Assembly: GCA_964034945.1 (NCBI GenBank)
Contig: OZ035961.1
Span: 73,190,310 to 73,254,309, forward strand
Origin: Chrysopilus asiliformis
Lineage: Eukaryota; Arthropoda; Insecta; Diptera; Rhagionidae
DNA length: 64,000 nt
Direction of reading: 5' to 3'
Made by a program: the position numbers and the translations under genes. A model generated the notes under the pieces. The model worked only from the letters and a program-made list of their open reading frames with translations. It did not search any database and was not told the DNA's origin. Shown here in pieces: positions 1 through 10,811 of this stretch; within the stretch, counting starts at the first letter, position 1; each line of letters begins with the position of its first letter.

Positions 1-430
1 TCGGCAGTGTGTATATTCGATGACATTCTATGCAATTTCAGTCCCAACTTCGCGATCATCTCTTCTGCACCCTTTCCCAAACAGCTGATAGACGCACCAG
101 TGTCTACCAACCCTAGGAATTTCTCGTCTCTAATGAAGATTTCCTTGTAGATACGGTTGTCGAGTGGCAAAGAGATAATGGCTGATATGGCTGCTCTTCG
201 AAGCTGAGCCCTATTTTTAAAGTACGTCCTGATCCGAAGTGTAGAGCGCCGTGGCTTTAGTTTTAGTTCGCTCAACTCTCCGAAAATTCTACGTCGCGCC
301 TCGTGATAGGCGTTTTCGCGCTCACTCAAGGTTACAGGCACGCTCAGTTTGGGAATGTCTGGTTGTTGATTGGTTGTAAGTCTAGGTAAAATTTTAATTG
401 ACATGTCAGGTAAGTTGTTTGGGCTGGTGA
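1..430 (-). CDS. pol: Pol N-terminus with aspartic protease, element C (partial)
   Basis: The minus strand is open from just after the gag stop to the window edge, in a frame shifted -1 relative to gag. It contains the retroviral-type protease active site VDTGAS followed by ISCLG, encoded near positions 110-80. Element A has LLDSGAS-VSCLG at the matching place. The protease would release mature Gag and Pol proteins inside retrotransposon particles. The stretch between gag and the active site is basic and has no domain I recognise. The rest of pol is outside the window, so whether it is functional cannot be judged. Confidence 0.75.
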
Positions 431-2298
431 TTAACGCCGGTTGTTCGGGGTCGTGTTGGTCAACCGAGGGGTCCCCGATGTCGCCTGGTCGACTGTCCGG
501 TTTTCCGTACCGCATTTCGGACAAGTAACTTTCGAAACGCCCTTCCTTCCGCAAGTGTAACAAAAAAGTCTTCTTTGTGGATCCGGGCAATCAAAGAAAC
601 CATGACCGGCCCTCTCACAGTTCCAACAGCGCCAATTTTGATAGTTCACCTCGCCCTGCTGGAGCTCGTGCACCTCGGGTACTAACGGGTCCTGGAACGG
701 GGCGTTAGATCCGTCCAGGTAGCCGCCATTCCCCCTTGTAACGAAGGAACTGTCAGTGATCTGGCTTGGCTGTCTCTCGGGGTGGGAGTAAGGTCCACTC
801 ACGAGAAAAGAACTGTCATTGGCTTGGCTTGGCCGTCTCTCGTGGTGGGAGTAAGGTCCACTCACGAGAATTCCACTCGCCCCTGCCATGTCAGCTTGTC
901 TTGGTTGGTCGTATGCCAGGAGCTCGGAAGGGGTCTGAGGTCCTGCCGCGAGTTCCTGCACATGTCTTTTCAAACCGGCTGACGGTCTTAAAGGGTCCTG
1001 GCTTTGGAAGTCGGGGTGGTGATAAGGTCCACTACCAACTCTTCCACCAATTACGGACCGGTTATATTGTCTGGGCTGATCCAAATCTTGAGACTCGGGA
1101 GGGGCGTAAGATCCTGCCACGAGTTCATGCGTCACTCTCTGGCCTGTTCCTATGGACCTATAGGGACGGCTATGAGCGTGAACAAGCTGACGCTCCGCGC
1201 GACGGCATAACTCCCTAAAACAATCTAAATCAGATATCGAAGATGAAAATATCATTTGCGCGATCGTTGGGTTGACACCCCTTCGAAGGATGTCGACTAC
1301 GTCTCGATCCGGCATAGGAGATCGCAACCGACTCAGCAAATTTTGTATTACAAAGAGGTAATCATCGATGCTCTCTCTAGGCCCTTGATTGCGATCCATG
1401 ATTGAGCGTATAACCTCATTATCTGTTTCAGCTTGACAGAAATGATGTAAGACGGCGTGTTTGATTTCTTATTATCTTCCATATACCTGTCAGGGACGTG
1501 TTCCCGCCTTTGTAGGGTTTCTAATCGAAACACGAAGTTCTCGACAGACATCCCGGAATTAGAGGCATCGAATTTCAACCCCCAGGCCGAGACTGGACTC
1601 TTTGCCCTTCTACGTCTCTGTCCGTCGTCGGGTTCAAATCTCCGAGATTCTCGCTGGTATTCACTATTCGGTCCCAACAGAGTATGAGTGAGTTCATTGA
1701 CAGCCCGTCGAAGGGTTGCCAACTCATCTTCATTACTGTTAGGTTCTGTCCTTCGACTACGTAAGATATTTGGTCGCGGCTCATTACGTGGTAGAAAGTT
1801 CTGAGGGTGATTGGGTCCAGGGTAATGTCGTAATTCAGGATTACGGACACTTGGATTAGCTTCTCTAGTGGGCATACTTGATGCGGCACCAAACGGACAG
1901 AATTCGTCATCCCAAGCCAAAGATTCCCTGGGTGACCCCAAGTTTAGATACGCGGGCACGTTTCTCGGCATTGGTCGGACGTGACCCGAATCACGAACTT
2001 CGGGCTCCGTTGGAGGCCGTAATCCCGGTTCAGGGGGAGGTTCTAATCTAGGTGTGGCTTGTGCGGCATAATGCAACATGGCCGACCGCCTCAAAGATGT
2101 GTCTGGTGTTCCTACCCTGGCGTGGCGTGTTTCCGCCTGCGCCTGACTATACGTGTTTCTAGGTTGTCCTAGGGAAAGATTAGGAGTTTCAGATTGTCTA
2201 GCTGGGTTCGGTAGCTCTACGTGAGGAGCCCTTTGAGAGGCTGAACGAAGGTTGTACCGCGAATCCTTCGGAATCGTTCCCGTGAACGATTTAGCCAT
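431..2298 (-). pseudogene. gag: Gag of element C, disrupted
   Basis: Gag would coat the element RNA in cytoplasmic particles. Two overlapping minus-strand frames carry it: 2298-1348 (N-terminal part) and 1399-431 (C-terminal part). The C-terminal part has CWNC-x4-H-x4-C followed by a second cysteine set, CYTCGRKG through CPKC, matching the gag tail of element A. Comparison with A's gag shows that about 30 residues of the conserved core, around the QAET motif, are missing near 1430, and the frame changes there. The frameshift and deletion make this copy unlikely to produce a normal Gag. The start is taken as the ATG at 2298, which follows an AT-rich leader. Confidence 0.7.
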
Positions 2299-3147
2299 AT
2301 TGGAATTCGAGTTTTACTTACTTAACTTATAAAAATTTAATATATAATAAATTTTAAGAAAAAAAAATCTTAGACAATTACAATTGAAATATAATTATTA
2401 AGGTTTACTTGCATATACATACTGAGAAGAGAGAGAGAAGCTGGTTGTCGGACTAACGTAACTTACGATAACTCAAAAACAAGACAGTAGATTTAGCTTG
2501 ACCAAATTCTTCTGTGTTCGATTGCTTTTGAGGCTGGATTTTAACTTGATCTGGGTAGATCTGTCCGAATTAACCGATTCGAAAGCTCCAAATGAAGAAA
2601 TTTCTTAACACTGGTGATCGATTTCGACTCCAATCAACTCGGCCAGATCGCCCTTCCGCCATCCTTCCGGGGAAAATTAGCTTCGGGACGTCTCAAAAAA
2701 TAAGCAAAACTCAAGGCTAAGTCATAAGCAAGACAGTTGGGATAGCTAAGCTACACTCCACTGTAATCATTGCCTCTGACGTCACCTGCATTTTGAAATT
2801 CAAACCTTTCTGATGTAAGACAGTCGGGATAGCTGAGCTATACTCCGCTGTAATCAATTACGTCATACAAATTTGAATTTTGACCAACTGACCAATGTTC
2901 CTCGACGAGACAATCGGGATAGCAATGCTATACTCCGTTGTAATCGATCGCCATTGAACACCCATCAATCAAAAGACAAAAATAAATACAAAGGTAAAAT
3001 ATACTAACAGTTGAACGTGAAGTTCGGGGAAAGTGTCGAAGACACAAGAGACGTTACAAACAAGACGGAAGCATTTACAAACTATTGACTCTTGCTTGCT
3101 GGGGATTTTTCCGCTAGCGGTTACCCACAGGGTGGATAAGCGCAGGC
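2299..3147 (-). other. 5' leader of element C with short direct repeats
   Basis: No coding capacity is apparent. Three imperfect copies of a motif reading GGGATAGCTNAGCTA followed by CTCC-CTGTAATCA lie near 2738-2770, 2827-2860 and 2910-2945, spaced about 80-90 bp apart. Repeats between the primer-binding site and gag are where gypsy carries its insulator, but this motif is not the Su(Hw) site and no function is implied. Confidence 0.55.
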
Positions 3148-3165
3148 GGTACCCGTTGGGCGCCA
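3148..3165 (-). promoter_or_regulatory. Primer-binding site of element C
   Basis: The minus strand reads TGGCGCCCAACGGGTACC immediately downstream of the LTR end, one base away from it. TGGCGCC is a common start of retroelement primer-binding sites, which pair with a tRNA 3' end. Element A has the closely related TGGCGCCCAACGAACAGGC at its own LTR boundary. Confidence 0.75.
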
Positions 3166-3166
3166 T

Positions 3167-6023
3167 TGTTATCGGGGGGGTCCATTACTACTTTACCGGT
3201 GTGCCAAGCACGAACTGGGTGGCCAGTGGAGCTCGGCTAGCTCTCTCCACTAGACCACAACAACAAAAAAAAAGGTTAACAGTTTTGGCCAAAGGCCGGG
3301 GGGGGGGGGGGGGAATTTACTTTGTAGGGGAAGGTGGCGGGCCGAAACTCTCTTATCTACAGACGGACAGGAATCAACTCATGGGGTGGTGAGAAGTGGC
3401 ATCCCGCCGAACGCCCTTCAACCTCCACCTCTCTCTCTCCATCTCTCTTCTAAACTAATCCATTTTATATTTAAAAAGAAATATTAACAATCAAAGGAAT
3501 TTATTGTTAAATCGATTGCGCGAAAATTATTTAATTATAAAAAGTCTTATAATTGATAAAGGAAATTACTCGTAAAATAAACTAAAAAAACTCAAAAAGA
3601 TAACTAATGAAAGAGAACTAATTTAAGGCGTATAAGCGCTTTATAGGTTCGAAAGAATGTTAGAATTAAATTGGATGCAGCGTTAAAGTTATAATATACA
3701 CTTAACTTAGTTAAATTTAGTGTCGACTTAAAACCATATATATAATATAATAAATGTCTTATATAGACGTTTTATAAAATACCAGCCAGTACATGAAAAT
3801 TTAAATGGCGAGGTAAGAAAAGGAAAAAAAAATCATAAGAAAAACGAAAAAGGGAAAGAAATCATAAACAATAACTCACGGTTTGTAAATTTGGTTTTTT
3901 TCTTTTCACGATTGATTCCGCTGAAGATGAGGTGCACCGCATATCCAGGGTTTCGTTGGCTACCTAAAACTGTGGTAAAAAAAATTTAAATGTTCCCCTT
4001 TTTCTGTTAATGGTTCCTAAATTTAGGACATTTGTCCATTCTAACTGGCGTATATATCAATAGATATAATCATATTCATACGTATATACCTATATAATAT
4101 ATTCTCATAGGCATGTACGTGCAAATATATCTATTCATATATGTTAACAGATACTTAAGCTAATATCTAAGTGTTATTTAATAAATTCAAAAAAAAATTA
4201 TCTCGAATTAAACGATACTTAAGCTAATATCTAAGTGTTATTTAATAAATTCAGAAAAAAAATTATCTCGATTTAAACGTGCTTTGCTGCTTGCTGGCTG
4301 CAGTAGTTTTCCAGCGTTGGCTGCTTCGCGCAGTGTAAATTTGAGCGGCAGCAATCCCGCGTTGGCTGCTTCACGCAGCGTAAATTTAAACCAGCTGCGG
4401 TCCCTCGTGGGCTGCTTCGCGCAGCGTAAATTTGAACCAGCTGCGGTCCCTCGTGGGCTGCTTCGCGCAGCGTAAATATGAGCGGCAGCAATCCCGCGTT
4501 GGCTGCTTCACGCAGCGTAAAATTGAGCCAGCTGCGGTCCCTCGTGGGCTGCTTCGCGCAGCGTAAATTTGAACCAGCTGCGGTCCCTCGTGGGCTGCTT
4601 CGCGCAGCGTAAATATGAGCGGCAGCAATCCCGCGTTGGCTGCTTCACGCAGCGTAAAATTGAGCCAGCTGCGGTCCCTCGTGGGCTGCTTCGCGCAGCG
4701 TAAATATGAGCGGCAGCAATCCCGCGTTGGCTGCTTCACGCAGCGTAAAAAAAAACGATCGTGTTTCTGTATTGCGTCGCCAAATCGCGACTTAACGAAT
4801 CAGTTCTACGTTAAGATTTCCAAACACAGTTCTATCACATGTACACATAAAGCGCGATAAACAAAAGTCTAAACGTTGAAACGTGAGGAAATTTCTAATC
4901 AAAAATAGCCGTTCGTAAATAGAATTTAAACGGGTTTAGGGCTTTGTAGCCGGCGGAGTTGAGGGATAAGGACTCACACTCCTAGCGACAGTCTAAAGTT
5001 CGCTTTCGGCAGTTGGTGGCAAGATCCAACTTGCCTAGCGATGTGACCTGGCTTTTTTTTTCCTACTTTCACGTCCCACAATTTCACATAAGCGGTGCTT
5101 TCGTTTGCGAATAGCAAAACTAGGGCCGCAGACAACTAAACCAAATAAATGCAAAAACCCCTTCTATGCGAAAGTTTTCAACTTAAAACTGCCAGCATCT
5201 TGACACACACGAATGATCGAAAAATTCATCCAAAAGACAAAAAAAAACTGAACTAAACTGTTTTATCTTGTTTTACAATATTTTATGAACTGTACAATAT
5301 GTTTCTTGTATCGTTAAAGAAAAGGTGCTGAATATTAACGATAAAACAAGTTACACCGTTTTCACACAGAAAAATGTTTTCCGACTATTTAATTTCTATT
5401 ACTGGCGGTTTTTTCCTTCTTTTTTTTTCGAAAAATTTCGAAAAAAAAACCACGATGGACGATTCCCGCAAAAAAGGCCAAACTTTCACATTTCTCGAAA
5501 AGGCCTTCGAGCCGAAAACAATAAAACGAATTAAAATGTAAAAAACTCCTTCTAACCGAGAGATTTTGAAACTGTTCGCACTTTTATATCAACGTGTGTC
5601 GAACATAAAACGAAACGAAAAAGAAAACTCGACTCGGCTCCCTTGAAACGAAAGTACTGACTGAACAAAGAACTTATTGCAAAAACTGCTCGAACAAACT
5701 GATTACCGCCCGCCTCTTCGTTCGTTTTTTCCACCTTCGCTTAGTCGCGCGTTGCACATGAAAACTCTCTTTTTGTCTTTTCGCTTTTCGTCTTTTTTTC
5801 TGTTTTTTTTTCTTTTTGGTTTTGCTTTGCTTTCGGTGGCGGTCTCAATTTATTACCCGAAATTCATGCCAAACTCTGGCTAAACTCAACGGCACTTTTT
5901 CTTTCGTCGCTGTGCTGGCGATTTTTCATTGGTGCGCATTGTCTGATGCGCTTGGCCATTTTACCGTTGTGGCGGTTGTTTTCCATCGGCGCACGCCTAA
6001 AACCAGCACAGTGGCGTGGGCAA
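3167..6023 (-). repeat. Tentative 5' LTR of element C
   Basis: The inner end is well supported: it begins TGTTATC on the plus strand next to the primer-binding site. The outer end is placed at the CA of GTGGGCA at 6023, next to remnant R1 sequence, giving a TG...CA element of about 2.9 kb. Element A also has LTRs over 2 kb. The second LTR is outside the window, so the outer end and any later insertions inside cannot be checked. No coding sequence is evident apart from the tandem repeat listed separately. Confidence 0.4.
4300..4749. repeat. Two-type tandem repeat with built-in hairpins
   Basis: About nine units of roughly 52 bp alternate between a type with GGCAGCAATCCCGCGTTG (A) and one with CAGCTGCGGTCCCTCGTG (B), in the order A-B-B-A-B-B-A-B-A. 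Each unit contains GCTGCTTCRCGCAGC, which can fold into a 5-bp stem (GCTGC/GCAGC). The array is far richer in GC than its AT-rich surroundings. It lies inside the tentative LTR of element C. Open reading frames across it are by-products of the repeat. Confidence 0.9.
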
Positions 6024-6029
6024 AAAAAA

Positions 6030-6566
6030 TTATGTGACAAAAAGGGGAATTTCATTATGTGGTAAAAAGGGAATTTCATTACAAACTTGGTCAAGCCGAC
6101 AGCCCAAACGCTTAACCTCCTCCAACACAGCTTCTGTCTCGATAAGAGGCTCCGCAATCTTCCTAGCCGCCTTCGGCTTCTCAATCGGGGTCTTAAATTT
6201 TTCGATTACCACCCTGGCCTCTTTAGCCCCCACTACGGCAATTGCCCCTTTCTCTACACTGGTCTTTCGACCCAAAGACGGTTCGCCAGATTCCACCGCG
6301 CTGGCCCCACTAACACCGCTTTCTTGCAATTTTGCTACTATAGAGGAGCCACTTCCCCGGCGCTCCTCTGATGCAGCCTTCATTGACCGCAGCTTGCTGC
6401 TGAGGTCAACCCTCTCCTCAATTTCTTCGTCGGTGGTGCTCATCGGCACCTCGCTGTCCCCAGTAACGCTTGGATAGACAGCCTTCTTCCTCACCCTTCT
6501 CCTCGGGGAATCAGACAAGCTCCCACTCACCGGCTTGCCCTCCCCACTTATCTTTTTAGGTGGCAT
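6030..6566 (-). CDS. R1 ORF1 (Gag-like), N-terminal part, copy 1
   Basis: The minus-strand reading frame starting at the ATG at 6566 encodes a basic, Ser/Glu/Lys-rich protein beginning MPPKKISGEG. It follows the R1-type 5' repeats, as ORF1 does in R1 copy 2. R1 ORF1 proteins bind the element RNA and usually end in three CCHC knuckles; those are absent here because the frame is cut. The last about 17 codons (below 6085) derive from a short direct repeat containing AATGAAATTCCC and are probably not original. The longer upstream frame to 6728 translates the 5' repeats and was not used. Confidence 0.55.
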   Translation of the reverse strand: MPPKKISGEGKPVSGSLSDSPRRRVRKKAVYPSVTGDSEVPMSTTDEEIEERVDLSSKLRSMKAASEERRGSGSSIVAKLQESGVSGASAVESGEPSLGRKTSVEKGAIAVVGAKEARVVIEKFKTPIEKPKAARKIAEPLIETEAVLEEVKRLGCRLDQVCNEIPFLPHNEIPLFVT

Positions 6567-6619
6567 ACCACCACCACAACTACTTTGGTCTGTTAAAACA
6601 AACCAACACCAAACAATTA

Positions 6620-6885
6620 CAAATTCACAAAGCAGGCACAAAATAGGTGCACTCACCCTATAAAATTTAAAAAAAGATTTTGCTGGCACAAAAGAGGTGC
6701 ACTCACCCTCTAAAAATGTTGCTGGCACAAAATAGGTGCACTCACCCTATAAAAATGTTGCTGGCACAAAATAGGTGCACTCACCCTATAAAAATGAAAA
6801 TTTTTGCTGGCACAAAATAGGTGCACTCACCCTATAAAAATGAAAATTTTGCTGGCCCGAAATAGGGACACTCACCCCTATGAAA
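6620..6885 (-). repeat. 5' UTR tandem repeats of R1 copy 1
   Basis: At least six units of about 35-50 bp carry the motif GGTGCACTCACCCTATAAAA preceded by CTGGCACAAAATA. The same motif is repeated in the 5' UTR of R1 copy 2 (47030-47215). On the coding strand each unit reads TTTTATAGGGTGAGTGCACC. Tandem units upstream of ORF1 occur in several non-LTR elements and can have promoter activity; that is inference here. Confidence 0.85.
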
Positions 6886-7164
6886 ACTTCCACTAAGTGT
6901 ACCGTTGTCCAAAACAAAATCCCAGATTGTCCTCAACGGTAAATTCACAAAATCACTACGGTGTCCAACAGCTATTGTACTGACTCCAAGTACACGTGCA
7001 CTGTAGAGCCACAAAACAAAGCCACAGAATCGCACAAAGATTTCAACAATAGAAATGCTCACAAACGAATTCACTTCACAATGAAAATATTCGAACTGAT
7101 AATCTATCAAAGCACAAATCGACAACACGTCTGCTCTCGAACGAAGTCAAACTTGAACTGCAGT

Positions 7165-7173
7165 AGTAAATAG
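7165..7173 (-). repeat. First part of the 14-bp R1 target repeat, split by element A
   Basis: AGTAAATAG here and GGACA at 41958-41962 together form AGTAAATAGGGACA, one mismatch from the R1 target AGTAGATAGGGACA at 47520-47533. The last four bases (ATAG, 7170-7173) are duplicated at 41954-41957 as the target duplication of element A. Confidence 0.8.
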
Positions 7174-9267
7174 TGTAGTATGCCAGTGTGAAGTCATTGT
7201 TATTTTACTTTTACTTCACTGGAAATTTTTATACCCGTATGGTGAAACCAAACGGTATATTAACTTTGCCTTACCGTTTGTAACGCCAAGATCCCGTCAT
7301 CGCACAAAAAAATGAATTACATCAGTGTGTTTAGAATGATAAAAATATTTAATTTTTGCATGTCCGTCCGTCTGTCCGTCTGTCTGTCTGTCTGTCTGTG
7401 GCGCGGATTGCGGGCGCACGGATTGAGCTAGAGACTTGAAAGTTTGCGCAGATCCGTTTTCCGTAAAATTCGAGGCTAAGTTCGTTAATGGGCGAAAATG
7501 GACCATTAGGGGGGGTACCCCCCATACGAATGAAAACGTTTTTTGCGAATATCTCAAAAACGGTGCATCTTATCCAAAAAGTCCAAGAACAAAAGTTATT
7601 TAGGATATGATTCTACATAAAACTCCCATACATCAAAATCCGATTGGAATAAATTTAAAAAAATCTTAATGGAAAGTTTGACTTCAAAGTGGAATTTTGG
7701 TACAACTGTTCGAATTTTGATACGAATATCACCATACGGGTCTCCAATGATTGCCAGATTGGCAATTATAGCTTTTGTTATGTTTTTTAATAAAAAGCAA
7801 GCAAAATTTCTGATCGGAGAGGTCGGGGGGAAAGAAAAAAAATTGAAAAAGGACACTTCAGTTTTTGTCATCGAGAAGTCCAGAAGGATTATTTAAAAAA
7901 ATCTCTGATTTTTATGAATTAGTTAGTTTTTTTTATTGCAAGAGGATATAAGAACGTCGAAATAATTATAGTATATAACTTTTGTCGGCGATAAATTCAT
8001 CGATAAATCCGATAAATTCATACGGATGAAATTGGATTTTTCCTTTGGATGAAGTTTTGTATAGAAGAGGATAATTTTTTTACCGAAGATTAGCGGTCAA
8101 AATAGTTAGAAAAATTTCACAAGAGAATCAATATTTTCAAGTCTACAAGTAAAAAGAATTTTGGAGGAAGTCTCATTTCTAGGCTTGATTGTGCTTAAGA
8201 ATTTTTATTGCGTCAGGAATTTGTTGCGTCAGGAATTTGTTACGTCAAGAATTTGTTACGTCAAGAATTTATTACGTCAAGAATTTGTTGCATCATTTTG
8301 AATTGAATACGTCATACATAATTTTCAAGAATTTGTATAAGAAGTCATCATTTTCGAGACATCTGAGATTTGTTTTTAGAATTTTTAGAAATTTGAAATA
8401 TTTAACATTAAAGGACCAAATATAACGAACTCAAATAATAGAAAAAAAAATAAGGGAAGTAATCTTTCGATGCTGAAAGATTTTAATATAATTCTAAACA
8501 TATACATAATTTTTGTTAATGATTTTTTAGCTATGTTCTTTCTGTCACCGAGGATGTGCACATCAACGGCTGAATTCATTTAATTAAATCCACGATATAA
8601 AATTACAGGAAAAGAGTGAGTAATTTTTATGTTATTATAAATTTATGCATATAAAGAATTATTTATGGTATAGTTTAATTGTTACTAAAATTATTCTAAA
8701 TTATTTGAGAGTCGGTGATGTTAGAATAACTTTGTGACTTTGACTTATAATTATTGAGTTTATAAAAGTTAATCTACGAATATGAAATTTTGTATAAAGG
8801 ACGTTATATCAATTATAATTATTTGGTGTTATGGAATAAATAATACAATTATGTGGTAAACCGTTTTTAATGGGAGATTGAATGATGGAGGGAGAAATGG
8901 GCCGTTATACATAAGTCAACAAAAAGGGTTATTTTTGGTTTAATATTTTATTCGGAGATGGTTAAATAGTAGAAAATTCGATAGTCGGACGGACAGACGG
9001 ACATGAGTACGGATAGACGAACGGACAGTACGATTGACGGACAGATGGACAAATAGGATTTTTGGCATGTACAAATAAATTCTGAGGATGTTCTTCACAC
9101 GCTCAGCAACAAGAACACCGCGAATCCGCTAAGCTTAGCCAGGCATAACGCTAGCATGCCAAGTTGCTGAGTGTGTGGGCATAGGTCGGGGCACTCACTG
9201 GCAGGTGGTAAGCATGCCCCAATCATCTGTTTGCTGTCACAAAATTCACAGCAAGGACATCATAACA
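7174..9267 (+). repeat. 5' LTR of element A
   Basis: The LTR is bounded by TG...CA and followed four bases later by the primer-binding site. Compared with the 3' LTR it carries an extra insert at 7231-7782 and about 380 bp (roughly 8060-8440) that the 3' LTR lacks. Inside that 380-bp stretch are five short repeats of GTTRCGTCARGAATTT at about 8210-8290. Near 8970-9060 is a run of imperfect CGGACAGACGGACA-like repeats. The end region 9080-9267 contains the imperfect palindrome GCTCAGCAAC...GTTGCTGAG. Confidence 0.9.
7231..7782. mobile_element. Short unclassified repeat X inserted in the 5' LTR
   Basis: This segment is absent from the matching place in the 3' LTR (39671), where an uninterrupted T-run is found; up to three T's are duplicated around it. 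It starts ATACCCGTATGGTG, and the inverse CACCATACGGGT occurs at 7730-7741. A short hairpin, ATTGCCAGATTGGCAAT, follows near 7749. It includes a GTCC/GTCT microsatellite (7364-7400). A second copy lies in inverted orientation inside the pogo-like element at about 17970-18370. No coding sequence is evident. I do not recognise the family. Confidence 0.7.
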
Positions 9268-9271
9268 GATG

Positions 9272-9290
9272 TGGCGCCCAACGAACAGGC
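9272..9290 (+). promoter_or_regulatory. Primer-binding site of element A
   Basis: TGGCGCCCAACGAACAGGC lies four bases after the 5' LTR. It shares its first eleven bases with the primer-binding site of element C. Confidence 0.8.
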
Positions 9291-10341
9291 ATAAGGTTTG
9301 AGAGATCGTTCCTTTTTGTTAATTGATATATTGAACATCGTGGTTTTTTTTGTTGCCTTAGATTTTGTCCGCTAAATTCAAAAGTAAAGATATTTTAGTT
9401 CGGTTTTTTTTGGCATTCGACATTGGATTTTTGAGTGAAATTATAGAAAAATAGGGAATTGGTTTCGATCGCAAGTTAGCCTAATTTAATGATAACATTT
9501 CGTTATTAGTTGTGGTTTGTGTTAGAAGCTTAATTCACTCTTTTTCAGATAATTTGTGTGGTGATATTTTTTTTTCTTGAGCCAGTAGTTTGATGGTAGT
9601 CGAACACTGTTGTCAGGGAATAATTTGATCCATGAGATTGATTTATAGTTTTGAATTGGTATTTTTCATGAGCTCACACTTGTAGTATATGAGTAGTGAT
9701 TGTCATGGAAAGGATCATTTCAAGTTCTGTGAGAGTTGATGCCATATTTCTTGAAGCCTGATTTAAAAATGATTTTTAATCAGTTGTTCGGGAATGTGTA
9801 GTCAACAAATAGTATATATTAACGATTGAGGCTACATTAGATGAGAAATCTCTTTTGTATTGCTCAATTCAAATAATAAAATAAAAAACATAGGTTTTCA
9901 TAGATTGAGGCTGCATGAGATGAAAAAATTCTTCTATGTATTGCTCAATCATATGAGATAGAAAAATTATAGAGTGATAGATTTTTTGGGAAAATACGGC
10001 TTAGATGATATGTGTGATGGACGTTTCTTTTTCTGAAGTTATTCAATCTCCCAATTTTAATGAATATTGATAGTTTCAAGAATAGATAGACGAATTAATT
10101 CTGAAAATACGAATTAATTTAAGTAATTGTTTGAATTACATTTATATTTAAATCGTTTAATTATTTAAGAAATCGATTATTCTTAATTAATTTGATATTT
10201 TTTCGAGAGAAGATAACTCTTGATTTTAAACTTTGTGTTTATTGGGTTTTATTGTTATCATTGATTTAGAAACTTAGGTTAGTTTTCTTAAATAGTATTT
10301 CTATAAATTATATCTTAAACTATTTACTTATATATTTTAAA
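9291..10341 (+). other. Untranslated leader of element A
   Basis: The stretch is AT-rich with no open frame of note. Near 9830-9955 there are two imperfect copies of a segment reading GATTGAGGCTRCATKAGATGA...TATTGCTCAAT, and each has complementary ends (ATTGAG and CTCAAT) that could form hairpins. No other features were seen. Confidence 0.6.
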
Positions 10342-10792
10342 ATGAAGAAGAGTAGTAATGATAATTATCATCTTCGTTCTAAGAAACCCGAAGATAGGGT
10401 AGAGAATCCAAGTAAGGGTTCATCTCGAAAAGGTCAGGGTAGAAAACCTAGTGTTAGTAGAAATTTAGAGTTTAGACAGGACATAATTGAGCCTTCAATT
10501 CGTACGAACAGAAGTACATTCCGTCAATGATTGTAAACTTGAAAAATGGAATTTAAAATTTAGTGGTACATCGGATTTGTCTGTAGAAGATTTTATATTT
10601 AGGGTTGATAGACTAAGTGCTGCTTATGGATATTCACCAAGGCAATTAATTACGAAATTTCATTTGTTACTTAGTGGACAAGCAGAAACTTGGTTCTGGG
10701 GTTTTATTAGAAAGAATCCTTCAGCTTCTTGGCCTGACTTAAAAGATGGGTTGTTAAAACAGTTTCGTTCATTACAAACTGATTATGACATT
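10342..10792 (+). pseudogene. gag: Gag of element A, first half
   Basis: Translation from the ATG at 10342 gives a basic N-terminus (MKKSSNDNYHLRSKK), then shifts frame near 10500-10530 into a second frame with the conserved gag core, including FSGTSDLSVEDFIFRVDRL and GQAETWFWGF. The core matches gag of element C. The frame is cut at about 10792 by the 11-kb insert and resumes at 21741. Gag would form the particle shell. With a frameshift and an insertion this copy is dead. Confidence 0.75.
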
Positions 10793-10811
10793 TTGCGGAT
10801 TTTGGTAGATA

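Larger units (their letters stand above)
1..6023 (-). mobile_element. Ty3/Gypsy LTR retrotransposon C, 5' part only
   Basis: The minus strand reads, in order, a tentative LTR (6023-3167), a primer-binding site (3165-3148), a leader with short repeats, a disrupted gag (2298-431) and the start of pol with an aspartic protease. RT, RNase H, integrase and the 3' LTR would lie beyond base 1. Gag and protease resemble those of element A in this window, including the unusual zinc-binding pattern after gag, so A and C belong to one clade. C interrupts R1 copy 1, whose ORF1 breaks off close to 6024-6085. The outer boundary is inferred, because the second LTR and target duplication are out of view. Confidence 0.75.
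6024..7164 (-). mobile_element. R1: R1-type non-LTR retrotransposon, copy 1 (5' part)
   Basis: The minus strand begins at 7164, next to a variant of the 14-bp R1 target (AGTAAATAGGGACA when read across the element A insertion). It runs through a 5' UTR with tandem repeats into ORF1. The 5' repeats share the GGTGCACTCACCCTATAAAAAT motif with R1 copy 2, but the extreme 5' ends and ORF1 proteins differ, so this is a separate R1 subfamily. ORF1 breaks off near 6085-6030 where element C interrupts; ORF2 is not in the window. Confidence 0.75.

Noticed and set aside
2720..2960. Su(Hw)-type insulator in the element C leader
   Set aside because: The repeated motif does not resemble the YRYTGCATAYYY binding site of the gypsy insulator.
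4284..4739. Repeat-encoded proteins on both strands
   Set aside because: Frames arise from the 52-bp tandem repeat and have no independent coding signal.
5325..6037. Short frames rich in Phe, Lys and Ser in the tentative LTR
   Set aside because: They follow local A/T-rich composition, have no homology that I recognise, and lie inside an LTR candidate.
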